A DNA stretch of 64,000 bases from Odobenus rosmarus divergens (taxonomy: Eukaryota; Chordata; Mammalia; Carnivora; Odobenidae). The notes under the pieces were generated by a model. It did no database searches, was not told where the DNA came from, and worked only from the letters and a program-made list of their open reading frames with translations. The translations under genes and the position numbers were made by a program. How positions within the stretch are numbered: position 1 is the stretch's first letter; every line of letters starts with the position of its first letter. This document shows, one piece after another, positions 10,009-20,457 of the stretch. The stretch lies in contig NW_004450267.1 in assembly GCF_000321225.1 (NCBI RefSeq), positions 6,095,839-6,159,838 of the forward strand, read 5' to 3'.

Positions 10009-10914
10009 AGATAGAAAGATGGGCTAGTAAAGACAAAGTGGTTTTCACGGACGTATGTTTTTCTCATTCTGTGAGACTCCAGAGAGTAGAATTGAGAACA
10101 ACAGAACAGAGTTGTAGGGAGACAAATTCCAGTTAAATCCCTTTGATCCTTAGTCCAGGAGAGGAATGGAAAGAACTGCCTTGAGAAGAGGCCATTTCCC
10201 ATTACTGAAGCTGTGTGAACTGAGCCTGATGACCCATTTCTGAGAGTTATAAAAGCAGATTTCATGAATTCTCAATTAAAACTTTGACCTAAGATCTATG
10301 AGATTTTAATTAAATGACCTATGTGATTTTATGACAGTTTGATATTTTAGAATATGAATAAAGATCTTATGCACTGTTTCATTTTCTCAGTTGGAGGTAT
10401 TTTTTAAATGGAACTGGGTAGCCCCTTTGCCTGTTCCATGGTCTGGTTGAAAATGGAGGGCTGCATTCATTTACACCTCAGTTTCTCCACCTCTAAGATT
10501 TAGTTTCCTTTATTTCCCAAATCCTGGGGGCTTTCTGCAGATATGAACTGTCAGGTAGAGTGTGAGTTTTAGAAGACTGGTACTTGTGGGGGTGCCTGGG
10601 ACCACCTCCAGGTTTGGTGATTCTCGAGGACTCAAAGGACTCAGTCTGTAGTTGTACTTATGGCTAAGATTTGTTAAAGTGAAGAGATACAAAGCAGAAT
10701 CAGCAAAGGTTGGCAATAGGGTGAAATCTGGCAGAAACCTGTTCTCGGACACCAGCTAAACCATCCTTGCAAGCAGGACTTTCAAAGGATGGCAGTCTCA
10801 GGCCTGCTATGTTAACTCTTTTCTGAACAGAACTTCAGGGAGTCAGCTGTTTTCTGTAGTTATAATAATAATGACACAATGAATTGTTTGAAATGATATA
10901 AGATCTTAGGTCCT

Positions 10915-11104
10915 GAGGCGCCTGGATGGCTCAGTCGGTTAGGCATCTGCCTTTTGCTCAGGTCATGATCCAAGGGTCCTGGGATTGAGCTCCACGTGGG
11001 GCTCCCCACTCAGCAGGGAGTCTGCTTCTCCCTCTCCCTCTGCCCCTCCCCCCAGCTTGTTTTCTGTTTCTCTCTCAAATAAATAAAATCTTAAAAAAAA
11101 AAAA
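10915..11104 (+). mobile_element. SINEC element, first of two at one site
   Basis: Preceded by AGATCTTAGGTCCT (10901-10914). Its A tail is followed by AGATCCTAGG, a degraded copy of the same target, and then a second SINE. Confidence 0.94.
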
Positions 11105-11113
11105 AGATCCTAG

Positions 11114-11302
11114 GGACACCTGGGTGGTTCATTCGGTTAAGCATCTGCCTTCAGCTCAGGTCATGATCCCAGGGTCCTGGGATCGAGTCCCACATCAGGC
11201 TACCTGCTCAGCGGGGAGCCCTCTTCTCCCTCTGCCTGCCACTCCCCCTGCTTGTGCTCTCTCTCTATCTCTCTCTGACAAATAAAATCTTAAAAAAAAA
11301 AA
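11114..11302 (+). mobile_element. SINEC element, second of two at one site
   Basis: Head ACACCTGGGTGGTTCATTCGG, tail TGACAAATAAAATC plus A's, followed by AGATCTTAGGTCCT at 11303-11316. It probably inserted into the 3' target copy of the previous SINE. Confidence 0.94.
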
Positions 11303-12148
11303 AGATCTTAGGTCCTTTTGGTGTGGTAAGTAGTATAAATAGTGTTAAATATTCTTAGTTAACTTTTACTTTTAATATGAAGCTGGTAGGATGACTTAAT
11401 TTTGTTGTTACTGTTAAATTGCTTTGGTTAGAATAAGAGGGTTGATAGTCCACAAGTTAGGTGTTCTGATGGAGTTCCCATCCTCAGGCCTAATCTCAGT
11501 TAACTGTGACAATCTGTCACCATCTCATTGTCCAAGACATGAGCAAGGATTGAGCCATTGGCAGAGTTGAAATAGTTAATTCCAGCTAGTTCAGGGGTAA
11601 GAATCTTGGGAGTAGAGTGAAGAATATCTAGGAATGAGAGAAAATCCAAACCAGGATAAGGGGCTATGAGATGATTATTTCCTGTCCTTGGAGCATGACA
11701 AAGACAAGTGAATCTATTAAAAGGAGGTGGGGGGTAGAGATTGCAAATCACCTGCCCCCTCCACCTGCACAGTCTGCACCTTAAACTCTGCTCATCCTAC
11801 TTCTTCTTTATCAGTCACCCTTCTGATACGGTGCTGCTATAATGTGATTGATTTCCCTGTTAACTTGCCCATTTCTATGAGGAAGCATGCTCAAAAGAGC
11901 ATTGCAAGCACCAAATCACTACTACAATTTTGAAAAATGTATAAATATTACAAGAATAGCTATATTTTAGGCATTGCTTTTTAAACATACACATCACTGT
12001 TGAAATTCTAAAATATCCTGACTTACTGTATTTGTTAATGTGTTCATTGAGCATACTAGCCTTTACTGAATATTTATTGAACTATGTGCCAGAAACTATG
12101 ACAAATGTTTCTTTCAGGCAAATAGTTTGTTTCTGTTAATACTTTTTT

Positions 12149-12352
12149 AAATTTTTTTTTTAAAGATTTTATTTATTTATTTGAGAGAGAGAATGAGAGA
12201 GAGAGAGAGAGCCCATGAGAGGAGGGAGGGTCAGAGGGAGAAGCAGACTCCCCGCTGAGCAGGGAGCCCGATGCAGGACTTGATCCCGGGACTCCAGGAT
12301 AATGACCTGAGCCGAAGGCAGTCGCTTAACCAACTGAGCCACACAGGCGCCC
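12149..12352 (-). mobile_element. SINEC element, full length
   Basis: Target duplication TCTGTTAATACTTTTTT at 12132-12148 and from 12353. Body type GAGAATGAGAGAGAG with GGGAGGGTCAGAGGG, a subtype shared with 4886 and 20127. Confidence 0.95.
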
Positions 12353-12671
12353 TCTGTTAATACTTTTTTATGACCCACTAAATATGTAAAAATATTTTGA
12401 TGCTTTAAATGTACCTGTGTGAGAAATACTAATAATTAGATTTAACCAATGATGAACCTTATTAAACAAATTATCACCCCTGATCTGTCTTAGGAAAGTA
12501 TTTTTTTTAGGTTTTTAAGCATGCCTTTAAAACATTAAAAATGCTAATATTCAGAGGAAGTGTAAAAGATATTCTACCTAAATTCTTCTGATTTTTGTTA
12601 TTGTTGTTCTTAAGTGTTAGTTTGCATAGCCTTTTCTTACATTTGTAATTTCTTTTAGAATGTAAAACTCT

Positions 12672-12885
12672 GGAGTGCCTGGGTGGCTCAGTTGGTTAAG
12701 CGTCTACCTTAAGCTCAGGTCATGATCTCTGGGTCCTGGAGTGGAGCCCCTCATTGGGCTCCCTGTTCAGTGGGAAGCCCACTTCTCCCTCTGTCTGCCC
12801 CTCCCCCAGCTTGTGCTCTCCCCTCTCCTCCTCTCTCTCTCTCTCTCTCTCAAATGGGTGGGTAAAATCTTAAAAAAAAAAAAAA
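12672..12885 (+). mobile_element. SINEC element, full length
   Basis: Flanked by AGAATGTAAAACTCT (12657-12671) and AGAATGCAAAACTCT (12886-12900). The usual AAATAAATAAATAAAATC tail is altered to AAATGGGTGGGTAAAATC. Confidence 0.94.
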
Positions 12886-13049
12886 AGAATGCAAAACTCT
12901 TTCTTTTCTCTCTCCTTTTTTCTAGTTGTCACTTCTAAATGCTAGAGTGTGATTAGGTAGTTCTATATTGCCCAAAATAGTTTCCATTAGAGACTATGAA
13001 AGATTTATTTCTGAATTCTTTCAAGTCTCTTCAGATTGTAGGGGTTGTT

Positions 13050-13190
13050 TTTGTTTCCATTTATTGAATGCTGGACACTTTGCCAAGTGCCTTATGTCCG
13101 TATCATTGCATTTAATCATCACAAAACCTAATGAGGTAGGAATTACTGTTTTACACATGAGAAAACTAAGGTATAAAGAGATTAAGTAAT
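13050..13190 (-). mobile_element. MIR fragment
   Basis: Old mammalian-wide repeat: CTGGACACTTTGCCAAGTGC, TTTAATCATCACAAAACC, GAGGTAGGAATTACTGTTTT, ATGAGAAAACTAAGG. Confidence 0.75.
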
Positions 13191-13618
13191 GTATTATTCA
13201 TGAACTAATAAATAATGAAGTTCAGAAAAAAACCCAGATCTTATTGTGTCTAATTCATTTTGAAACCCTCTTTTTGAATCTTTTCATTTTAATTAGTACT
13301 AGCACTGAAAGTGCAGTGTTTTTGAAGAACAAATGTTCCAGAACTGGCATTAATGTTTTAATAGCTTGTTAAATATTAGTACAAACAGTAGTACTTCTCC
13401 TGTTTCCTTTGGGCCAAATTGAAAGTCAGGAGATAAAGGGATATGTCTATGTTATTAGTCACTTCAGGGTCTATTCCGTAATGCAGCCCAGACCACGCTA
13501 CCACATCAACTCTGGGTTTATGGGAATGTTCCATAGTTTGCACTATCCAGTACAATGGTCATTAGTCACATATGACTGTTGAACATGTAAAATGTGGTTA
13601 ATGTGAGAAACTATTTTA

Positions 13619-13803
13619 TTTTATTTTTTAAAGATTTTATTTATTTATTTGACAGAGAGAGAACATAAGCAGGGGGAGCAGGAGAGGGAGAAGCAGGATC
13701 CCCGCTGAGCAGGGAGCCTGATGCGGGGCTCGATCCCGGCACTCCGGGATCATGACCTGAGCCAAAGGCAGACGCTTAACCAACTGAGCCACCCAGGCGC
13801 CCT
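13619..13803 (-). mobile_element. SINEC element, full length
   Basis: GAAACTATTTTA at 13607-13618 and again from 13804. It is the reverse-oriented partner of the forward SINE that starts only 40 bases downstream. Confidence 0.95.
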
Positions 13804-13843
13804 GAAACTATTTTAGTTAATTTAGATTTAAATAGCACATATA

Positions 13844-14038
13844 GGGGCGCCTGGGTGCCTCAGTTGGTTAAGCGTCTGCCTTTGGCTCAGGTCATGATCC
13901 CGGAGTGCCGGGATCGAGCCCCGCATCAGGCTCCCTGCTCAGCGGGGATCCTGCTTCTCCCTCTAACCCTCCCTCCTCTCATGTACTCTCTCTCTCTCTT
14001 TCTTCTCGCTCTCTCAAATAAATAAATCTTTTAAAAAA
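13844..14038 (+). mobile_element. SINEC element, full length
   Basis: Target duplication AAATAGCACATATAG on both sides (from 13829 and from 14040). With the preceding reverse SINE it forms a closely spaced inverted pair that a transcript could fold. Confidence 0.95.
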
Positions 14039-14088
14039 ATAAATAGCACATATAGCTGTGGCTGCCATATTAGATATTGCAGTCCTAG

Positions 14089-14248
14089 GTCAAAAGTTCT
14101 CAAACTTTATACCTTAAAATCATGTTAAAGTCCAGAGTTTTGGGTTCAGAAGATCTGGGTCGGAGCCTGAGAATTTGCATTTTTAAGTTCCCAGGTGATG
14201 CTGATATTGTTGACAGAAGGACTACACTTTGAGAAGAACCATTCTTAG
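14089..14248. mobile_element. MER5A-like hAT element
   Basis: Reads AAAGTTCTCAAACTTTATACC, GAGAATTTGCATTTTTAAG, TTCCCAGGTGATGCTGAT and CACTTTGAGAAGAACCATT, the order of the MER5A consensus with its inverted ends. Confidence 0.85.
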
Positions 14249-14707
14249 CTAAGTGGGATTTTTTTTTTTTTAAGATTTAACAAATACCAGCATGATTCCA
14301 TTGAGGAAGAATAGAAGTTCCCCGTGGTTTACCTGGCTTACAGCCACAAGTATTTTTAAAAAATAATTTTTTTTAAATACTTGTTCCACATTGCATAGCG
14401 CTCAGAAGTACAAGCTCCAGTGCCTTGACATTATCATTCTATTCATCCTATAGCTGAAGACCAGTCCTATTTTTCTTACCTTTTAAGCAAGTCAGACTTG
14501 AAGCTTGGTTGGTTCTTTATTGATCAAAATATTGGAAAGGACAACTCATTCTAAAATAAAGTCAGGTTGACCTGGTCTCTTGACTGCAATAAAAATGTTC
14601 TATTCTGAGAATTGTTTTGAGAAGGCATTTTAGCCCTGAGAACAACTCGTGGCTAAATTAAAATATATTCCTAGTTCCCAAAGCCCATAGAATCTTCTGC
14701 CATTTCC

Positions 14708-14867
14708 TTTTTTTTTTTTTTTTTTTAGATTTTATTTATGTATTTGACAGAGAGAGAGAGCACAAGCAGGTGGAGGGAGAAGCAGGCTTTTTTTTTTTTT
14801 TTTTTTAGATTTTATTTATGTATTTGACAGAGAGAGAGAGCACAAGCAGGTGGAGGGAGAAGCAGGC
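14708..14867. repeat. Exact 80-bp tandem duplication
   Basis: 14708-14787 and 14788-14867 are identical, including a 19-base T run in each. Units start at the poly-T and end at GAGGGAGAAGCAGGC. Confidence 0.97.
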
Positions 14868-14972
14868 TCCCCGCTGAGGTAGGAGCCCGACTCAGGACTG
14901 GATCCCAGGATCCTGAGATCATGACCTGAGCTGAAGGCAGATGCTCAATAGACTGAGCCACCCAGGCGCCCC
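14708..14972 (-). mobile_element. SINEC element with tandemly duplicated tail segment
   Basis: TCTTCTGCCATTTCC flanks it at 14693-14707 and 14973-14987. Its first 80 bases (poly-T to GAAGCAGGC) are present twice in tandem, giving 265 bp rather than about 190. Confidence 0.95.
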
Positions 14973-15110
14973 TCTTCTGCCATTTCCATATCTGCCTGGG
15001 GTTATATGGATAGATGGGCAGAATTTAGAGATCAGGGACCACATGTCCTGGTTTACCTGGGACAGTCCATATACTGTGGTCTTGGTATAATTATTAATAG
15101 CATTCCCTTG

Positions 15111-15687
15111 TGTTAATCAAAAAGAACAAATTAGTTGATCTAAGCAAATTTTATTTCACACTTCATAAAGCAGGCAGTCTCCATCTCAAGAGTACAAAGA
15201 ACTGCAAAATAAGGGAAAAGGACTGCAGGCAGGGAACAAGGAAGAAATACTCAGGTTAAGTTGATTGGCTAGGCTGGCATAGCTGACCTTATTTAGAAAG
15301 GTCAAGGAAGGGGTGCCTGGGAGGCTCAGTTGTTAAGTGTCTGCCTTCGGCTCAGGTCATGGTCCCAGAGTCCTGGGATCGAGCCCCGCATCGGGCTCCC
15401 AGCTTGGCGGGAAGCCTGCTTTTCCCTCTCTCACTCCCCCTGCTTGTGTTCCATCTCTTCTATGTCTCTATCTGTCAAATAAATAAAATCTTAAAAAAAA
15501 AAATAGAAAGATCAAGGAAAAAGGAAATAAGTACAAGTCCCAGAGTTGGCTTGGCAGTTGAAGATTAGTTTACTAGTTATACTGTGTTTCTGGTCAAGCG
15601 GAGGAACACAAAAGTTATCTAATTTTCAGTTTGCTGCCATGGCACCACAGGCACGAGTGGCTCCATCTTGGGAAATTTATTGCAACA
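15111..15687 (-). mobile_element. Solitary class I ERV LTR
   Basis: The complement starts TGTTGCAATAAATTTCCC and ends in TTAACA, the TG...CA of an LTR, with a 4-bp target duplication CTTG at 15107-15110 and 15688-15691. AAGATGGAGCCACTCGTG and CCAAGCCAACTCTGGG align with the forward LTR at 50864-51260, so the two are one family. Interrupted by a SINE at 15310. No coding region is left. Confidence 0.85.
15310..15503 (+). mobile_element. SINEC element inside an LTR
   Basis: TAGAAAGGTCAAGGAA (15294-15309) and TAGAAAGATCAAGGAA (15504-15519) flank a complete copy. Confidence 0.95.
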
Positions 15688-16125
15688 CTTGTCTCAAAAT
15701 GCCCTGATTTGGGATGATAAATTATAGGGTTACCCTACTTAAAAAGGACAAGGAAGAATAGAGGAAGAAGGTCCTGCATCCCATGTTAGAATAGCCAATA
15801 TATTAATTTACTTTCCTGTGTAGCATCTTTAGCTTTGTTGGGATGCTTCCTGAAGACACTTCTTTCTTTTTTGGGGTGCTGCTTTTAACCTCAATATGGT
15901 GGGTACATCATCTTTTCTTCCTGCATAAAATATTTTGTTCTTTTTCCATAAATGTATCAAAATGACTTTGCATATCTAGGTCTCAGGAAGTTATTCTTGA
16001 TTTTGCTCTCCAAGGTGGTCCTTGTTCATCTTTTAATAGTCACCTCTACTCATCTGTCAGTTTTAGTTGGTATGATTTATTCCAGAAATGTCTCCAGAAA
16101 GTCAATTTTTTGTTTTCAATCCTAG

Positions 16126-16226
16126 ATCTCTGTTCCCGTTCCTCTAGCCTGGTGGTCACCCTCTGGCTTCTGCTAGGCAATCTATTTCCTCTGCTGGCTG
16201 GATTTCTTCTGTGTGTATGGCACTAG
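16126..16226 (+). CDS. LMLN: LMLN terminal coding exon with stop codon
   Basis: Two bases complete the aspartate codon begun at 6576; 32 codons and TAG follow. The protein ends [13 protein letters not shown], then [14 protein letters not shown] and LLCVWH, matching my memory of the LMLN C terminus. The acceptor is TTTTGTTTTCAATCCTAG. A serine cluster followed by about 25 mostly hydrophobic residues to the end looks like a GPI-attachment signal, known for the protozoan M8 enzyme; a plain C-terminal membrane helix is the alternative. Frame, phase and stop agree with the two upstream exons. The exon continues into an untranslated 3' part of unknown length. Confidence 0.95.
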
Positions 16227-17334
16227 AAATGGAAAAGTGAATTCTCAAGACATTCCTTTGTGTCACGTTCCTCTGAACAAAGCACAAAATCTGGGAGAGT
16301 GCCAGCCTAGGCAGATGGCAGAAGTGGCATTCCTGACTTTGGGTTGGAAGCGTTGACCACAATCAGACCTTGAAGCAGAACTTCACAGCAGTTGTTCTTC
16401 AGCAGCAGCCCAACAGCCTCAGAGCTTGGAGGAGGAGAAGGAATTCTAAGTCACCACATCTTTATTTGTCAGGATATATAACCTGCCTGAAGTTTGCCTT
16501 TGAAAATGGGATAATTGGTGAAATTTTCAGAGTGATTACATACCCCAGCATTTTCATTTACCTAAAATGATGGGAAAGTTCATCAATACTGCAGTAATTT
16601 TTAAAAATGGCTATTACAAGATTATAAATTGTGGATCTTGTCCTCAAAAGTATAAATTGTCCTTTGACTTACAGATAGTAATTGAATTGGGTTTCTATAT
16701 CACTATTATATCTTTATTGAATTTAATGGCTGTGCCTGGTATACTTAAATCATTGTTCTCATTGTTCTAAAAGGTTTTTTTTTTTTATTATGTTTTGCTA
16801 AATCTTATGATTTAACCGTGCTTGCCTTTTTCAAACCAGCTGTGTGGCAGTTTACTACTGAACGATTACATGTTGGTAGCCCTTCCAGTTGTAGCTCCAG
16901 TAGTTTAATGATGACTTGAAAAACTGTGGACACAGAGAGAGAAAAATACTCTGCCCTGTAAAAACATTGAAGGCATGCAACAGAAGAAAACATAATTGTA
17001 TGTTTTTCAGATAATAATTTTGACAACTGTAACCCAACAAAAATAGAACTATTCCTCTTTGACCAATGAAGATAAAAAGAAATTATGGTACTGCATAGAG
17101 AGATATGCAGTTATTTTCAAGTGGGCTAAGAAATTGTTACAGAAGAATTTCTACTATCTGAAAATTATATATAAGAAGAAAATATAAGTCAAAACAAGGT
17201 GGTCTGAATTGTTTACTAATAGCAAAGTGTAGGTTTGGTGTAGGGCCTATTCAGTAGGACTCCCTTTACCCACAACATAAGCCTCAGTCCACAGAAGTCA
17301 GAAGATTGCCTGTGCTTTAAAAGAAGGTGATGTT

Positions 17335-17570
17335 CTTGACGCAATGTGATTTCTGCCCAGCGGCCTCAATGTCAAAGTGAAGAAGTTCAATGAAGCACAA
17401 GTAAATGGCAGGAGTAACTATGACTCTCTTAAGGTAGCCAGGTGCCTCATCTAATTAGTAATGCATATGAATGGATGAACGAGATTCCCACTGTCCCTAC
17501 CTACTATCTAGAGAAACCACAGACCAAGGAACAGACAAAAAACAAAACAAACAAAACAGAAACAAACTAT
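17335..17570 (+). pseudogene. 28S rRNA retro-pseudogene fragment
   Basis: About 200 bases match the nuclear large-subunit rRNA core (domain IV, the region around helices 69-71): TTGACGCAATGTGATTTC, GAGTAACTATGACTCTC, TTAAGGTAGCC, CATCTAATTAGTAATGC, GAATGGATGAACGAGATTCC and CACTGTCCCTACCTACTATC. Most differences I see are CpG losses (GCGCGGGTAAACGG to GCACAAGTAAATGG). An A-rich tail, roughly ACAAAAAACAAAACAAAC, follows from about 17536. AAAAGAAGGTGATGTT (17319-17334) and AAAAGGAGGTGATATGTT (17571-17588) flank it as a target duplication. It is a reverse-transcribed fragment and not a functional rRNA gene. Confidence 0.92.
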
Positions 17571-17790
17571 AAAAGGAGGTGATATGTTTTGCTTCCTGCT
17601 TTTGACACTTCTTCTGTTACCACATAGATTCTCATCCTCAGAAGCAATTCTCCTCCGGTACTAGAGCTTACCACCCCCTCTTGGTAATTCCAATTTGAAA
17701 TTTTTTAATGATGAGTAATGCCCAGTTGTTCTCTCTAGAGCTAATGAAGTCCTGTGGCATTATAAACATAACTCCTGGACAAGATTTTTT

Positions 17791-17829
17791 CATTCATTCA
17801 CTCATTCATTCATTCATTCATTCATTCAC
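17791..17829. repeat. (CATT)n microsatellite
   Basis: Nine or so CATT units with one CACT interruption. Confidence 0.95.
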
Positions 17830-19831
17830 CTTTTAATTCAGCATATAGTTATTGAGCACTCCATTTAAGAGATGATGCTAAGTGAGCAAGCAGTATAATT
17901 ATTAAAAAGTAATTCCAACTGACTATTTGGTATTGGAGCCAACCGCAACCCCAGCATAGAGGAAAGTCACCTTTTCCTAATGCATAAATTTTAAATATGT
18001 ATTTGCATGCAATTTTAAATTGGAGGTATTTGTCATTGTAAAGAAAGTGGGGGTCTCTAGCATAGCCGACTTCAGCTAAAAAGAAGTTAATAGTAATGGT
18101 GTCAGGCCAGTGCTCAGTTTTCTGCCTTTGTCACACATTACTTTAAAAGAGAAAAGTATAGAGTATATTTTTAAAGAAGATTATAAAACTCTAAACTTAT
18201 ATATCAACTGTGATTATGAATCATCCTGCAAAGTTGTATAAAGAATTTCACCAAAAATATGATGGATAGTATATTTGAGATTCACAGTGGTAGGTTCAAT
18301 TATATTTTGACTGTTGTGCAGTAATGCCATTTAGGTAGTATTGTTTCCAAGCATGGTGCTTTTTATACTTGAAATATATTTTTGCTTTGTTTTTTATTGA
18401 TATAATTATATTTGCACTAATGACTTTCTGCAGAAAATATTATAGATGACATTTTTTCTATATATATTTATTAAGCTTGGAATCTGATACCTTAGTGTTT
18501 TCTCTGCACAAATAAGGAACTTGATAAGGTATGAGGCTAAGAAATCTTGAGTCTCTGAGGGTAACTAACAGCTCTAGTGTCTTCCTTCCTCTTCAACAAG
18601 TCTTGAGAGTGGTTGCTTATCACTTATTCTTCCTAGTGTACTCCGTGAAGACTTAGAAGGCCACACTGAACCTGTAAGAAATGTTAAGAGGAATGTTTGA
18701 GTCACTTAGAATATGACCATATTCTAAAAGCAGACTTAAAATCTGAAATTTCGGTGCAGAATTCGTGGGCTAGAATTCAGCTTTGAAATGAAGAATTCGA
18801 AATGGCCTCCTGTGGTAGGATGCCTTTTATGTTAACAAAACCAGTTCACTGAAAAGACTAGCAGACTGCAGCCATGGTGGAAATGAGGTGGGGCACGGAA
18901 GGAGAATAAGGAGTAGCCGATTTGGGGACAGTAGACTGGAGTCTCTGACTCGAAAAATGTGGAGTGCATATAAAAACGGACTAGACTACCTCAGTTTTCA
19001 GTTCAGATTTAGGTTCATTTTGATAGTATTAAGGTCCCAATTGTCAAAAATAACAAGTGAATTTGTCTCTCAGGTTTTCAAGAACAGAATTTACAGGAAG
19101 GCAGCAAAAGCCATGTCAGCAGACTTGAGCTGACAGCTTTAAAGAAACTGGCAAGCTGTTAGGGTAGTCTTAAGGTAGACCTGTCTAATCTCCTGAAGAA
19201 CATCCTTTTCCCTTACTTACTTCTCAAGGATATTTATTTTTGTTAAGAACAAATAGACATTCTTAAAATGTTATAAATTATGCTTGAAATTAGTTTCAGC
19301 CTAGTATGTTGGCTTAGAGTTTATCAGTATTTGAAGATGAAACATAAATTAGTGAAGTTTAAACGGCTTTAGGAAGATACATAAATAAACATATCTGAGT
19401 ATTCCATAAAATTTTATCAATATTCTGCTCAATATTAGAATAGCAACTGTAAAATGACTATGACTAGCTGCTCTCTCAGATTCTTTTACCTCTAATATTC
19501 TATGACTAACCCTCATTCAGACTCGGTAGGTCACTGCTGGCTCTGATCTGTGCCCTCGAGTATGCCAGCTTGCACATCATGTTCATCACAGTGTCTTGTG
19601 CTCAGTGCCGTGGCACTGTCCATGTCCTTGGACTGGAGAGAGAAGAGCCATCCCTGAGGGCGTTTGAGCCATCCTGGTAAAGGAGGTGGGTGGACTTTAG
19701 TCATAGCCCCACAGACCCATTTCATAGTGGGCAGTAGTCATTCATGCCATGTCCTTGCAGCCCTGGAGGACGAATATATTAAAGTCTGTGCTACTCATTC
19801 TGAAGAAAGAACTTACCTGAAAGGATGACGA

Positions 19832-19900
19832 CTTCTTATTTCTTCTTTCTTTTTCTCCTTCTTTCTTCTTCTTTCTTCTCCTTCTCCTTCTTCCTTTTTT
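19832..19900. repeat. Pyrimidine-rich tract
   Basis: Irregular TTC/CTT/TCTCC repeats with almost no purines over about 65 bases. Confidence 0.9.
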
Positions 19901-20041
19901 TGTTGATACATTCAGTCAGGATAGGGAAGGAAGTGATGAATTATTTTCTTTTATGTTTACATTTTTGGTAAATGAAATAGAAGATTTAAGAACTAACCTT
20001 TATTTGTGTTATTGAACTCTTAGTGTAATGTATTCCTTAGT

Positions 20042-20069
20042 AAAAAAAAAAAAAAAACACACACACACA
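20042..20069. repeat. A run followed by (CA)n
   Basis: About 15 A's followed by CACACACACACAAC. This may be the relic of a retroposon tail, but I recognise no element upstream. Confidence 0.85.
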
Positions 20070-20126
20070 ACTTTAATAAAAATGGAAACTAATCTGTATC
20101 TTGTCTTTACTTACCATCAATTTTTT

Positions 20127-20317
20127 TTAAAGATTTTATTTATTTATTTGAGAGAGAGAATGAGAGAGAGAGAGAGCACATGAGACGGGGGAGGGTCAGA
20201 GGGAGAAGGAGACTCCCTGCTGAGCAGGGAGCCTGTTGCGGGACTCGATCCTGGGACTCCATGATCATGACCTAAGCTGAAGGCAGTCGCTTAACCAACT
20301 GAGCCACCCAGGTGCCC
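20127..20317 (-). mobile_element. SINEC element, full length
   Basis: TACTTACCATCAATTTTTT duplicated at 20108-20126 and 20318-20336, a 19-base perfect target duplication. Confidence 0.96.
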
Positions 20318-20457
20318 TACTTACCATCAATTTTTTAAAACCTTGATGAAGAACACAATCCATGTGCACCATTTGGGGAACACAAGGTGTTAATTGTGAA
20401 ATAATTCAATTTCTACTTTAACTGGACTAGAATTGTCCTACTTAAAGAATGGGGACA

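Larger units (their letters stand above)
6577..16125 (+). other. LMLN: LMLN last intron (9,549 bp)
   Basis: Starts GTGAGT and ends TTTCAATCCTAG. Its main contents are Tigger1 and eleven SINEs, listed separately. Bases 6577-6878, 10024-10900, 11317-12131, 12353-12656, 12901-13049, 13191-13606, 14249-14692, 14988-15106 and 15692-16125 show no exon-like or repeat pattern I can name. Confidence 0.92.
16227..20107 (+). other. LMLN: LMLN 3' UTR and downstream flank
   Basis: A stretch nearly free of interspersed repeats, which fits a long 3' UTR and conserved flank. Candidate polyadenylation hexamers are ATTAAA near 17898 and near 19776 and AATAAA near 20073; I cannot choose among them. It holds the 28S retrocopy at 17335, a (CATT)n tract and pyrimidine-rich DNA. 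Short ORFs here have no recognisable product. Confidence 0.6.

Noticed and set aside
16370..16447. Gln/Ser-rich run as a further LMLN coding exon
   Set aside because: The LMLN frame already ends at 16224-16226; this lies in the 3' untranslated part without a suitable acceptor and phase.
17335..17570. Mitochondrial 16S insertion (NUMT) as origin
   Set aside because: The matching phrases are of nuclear 28S type, and the A-rich tail with target duplication indicates retroposition.
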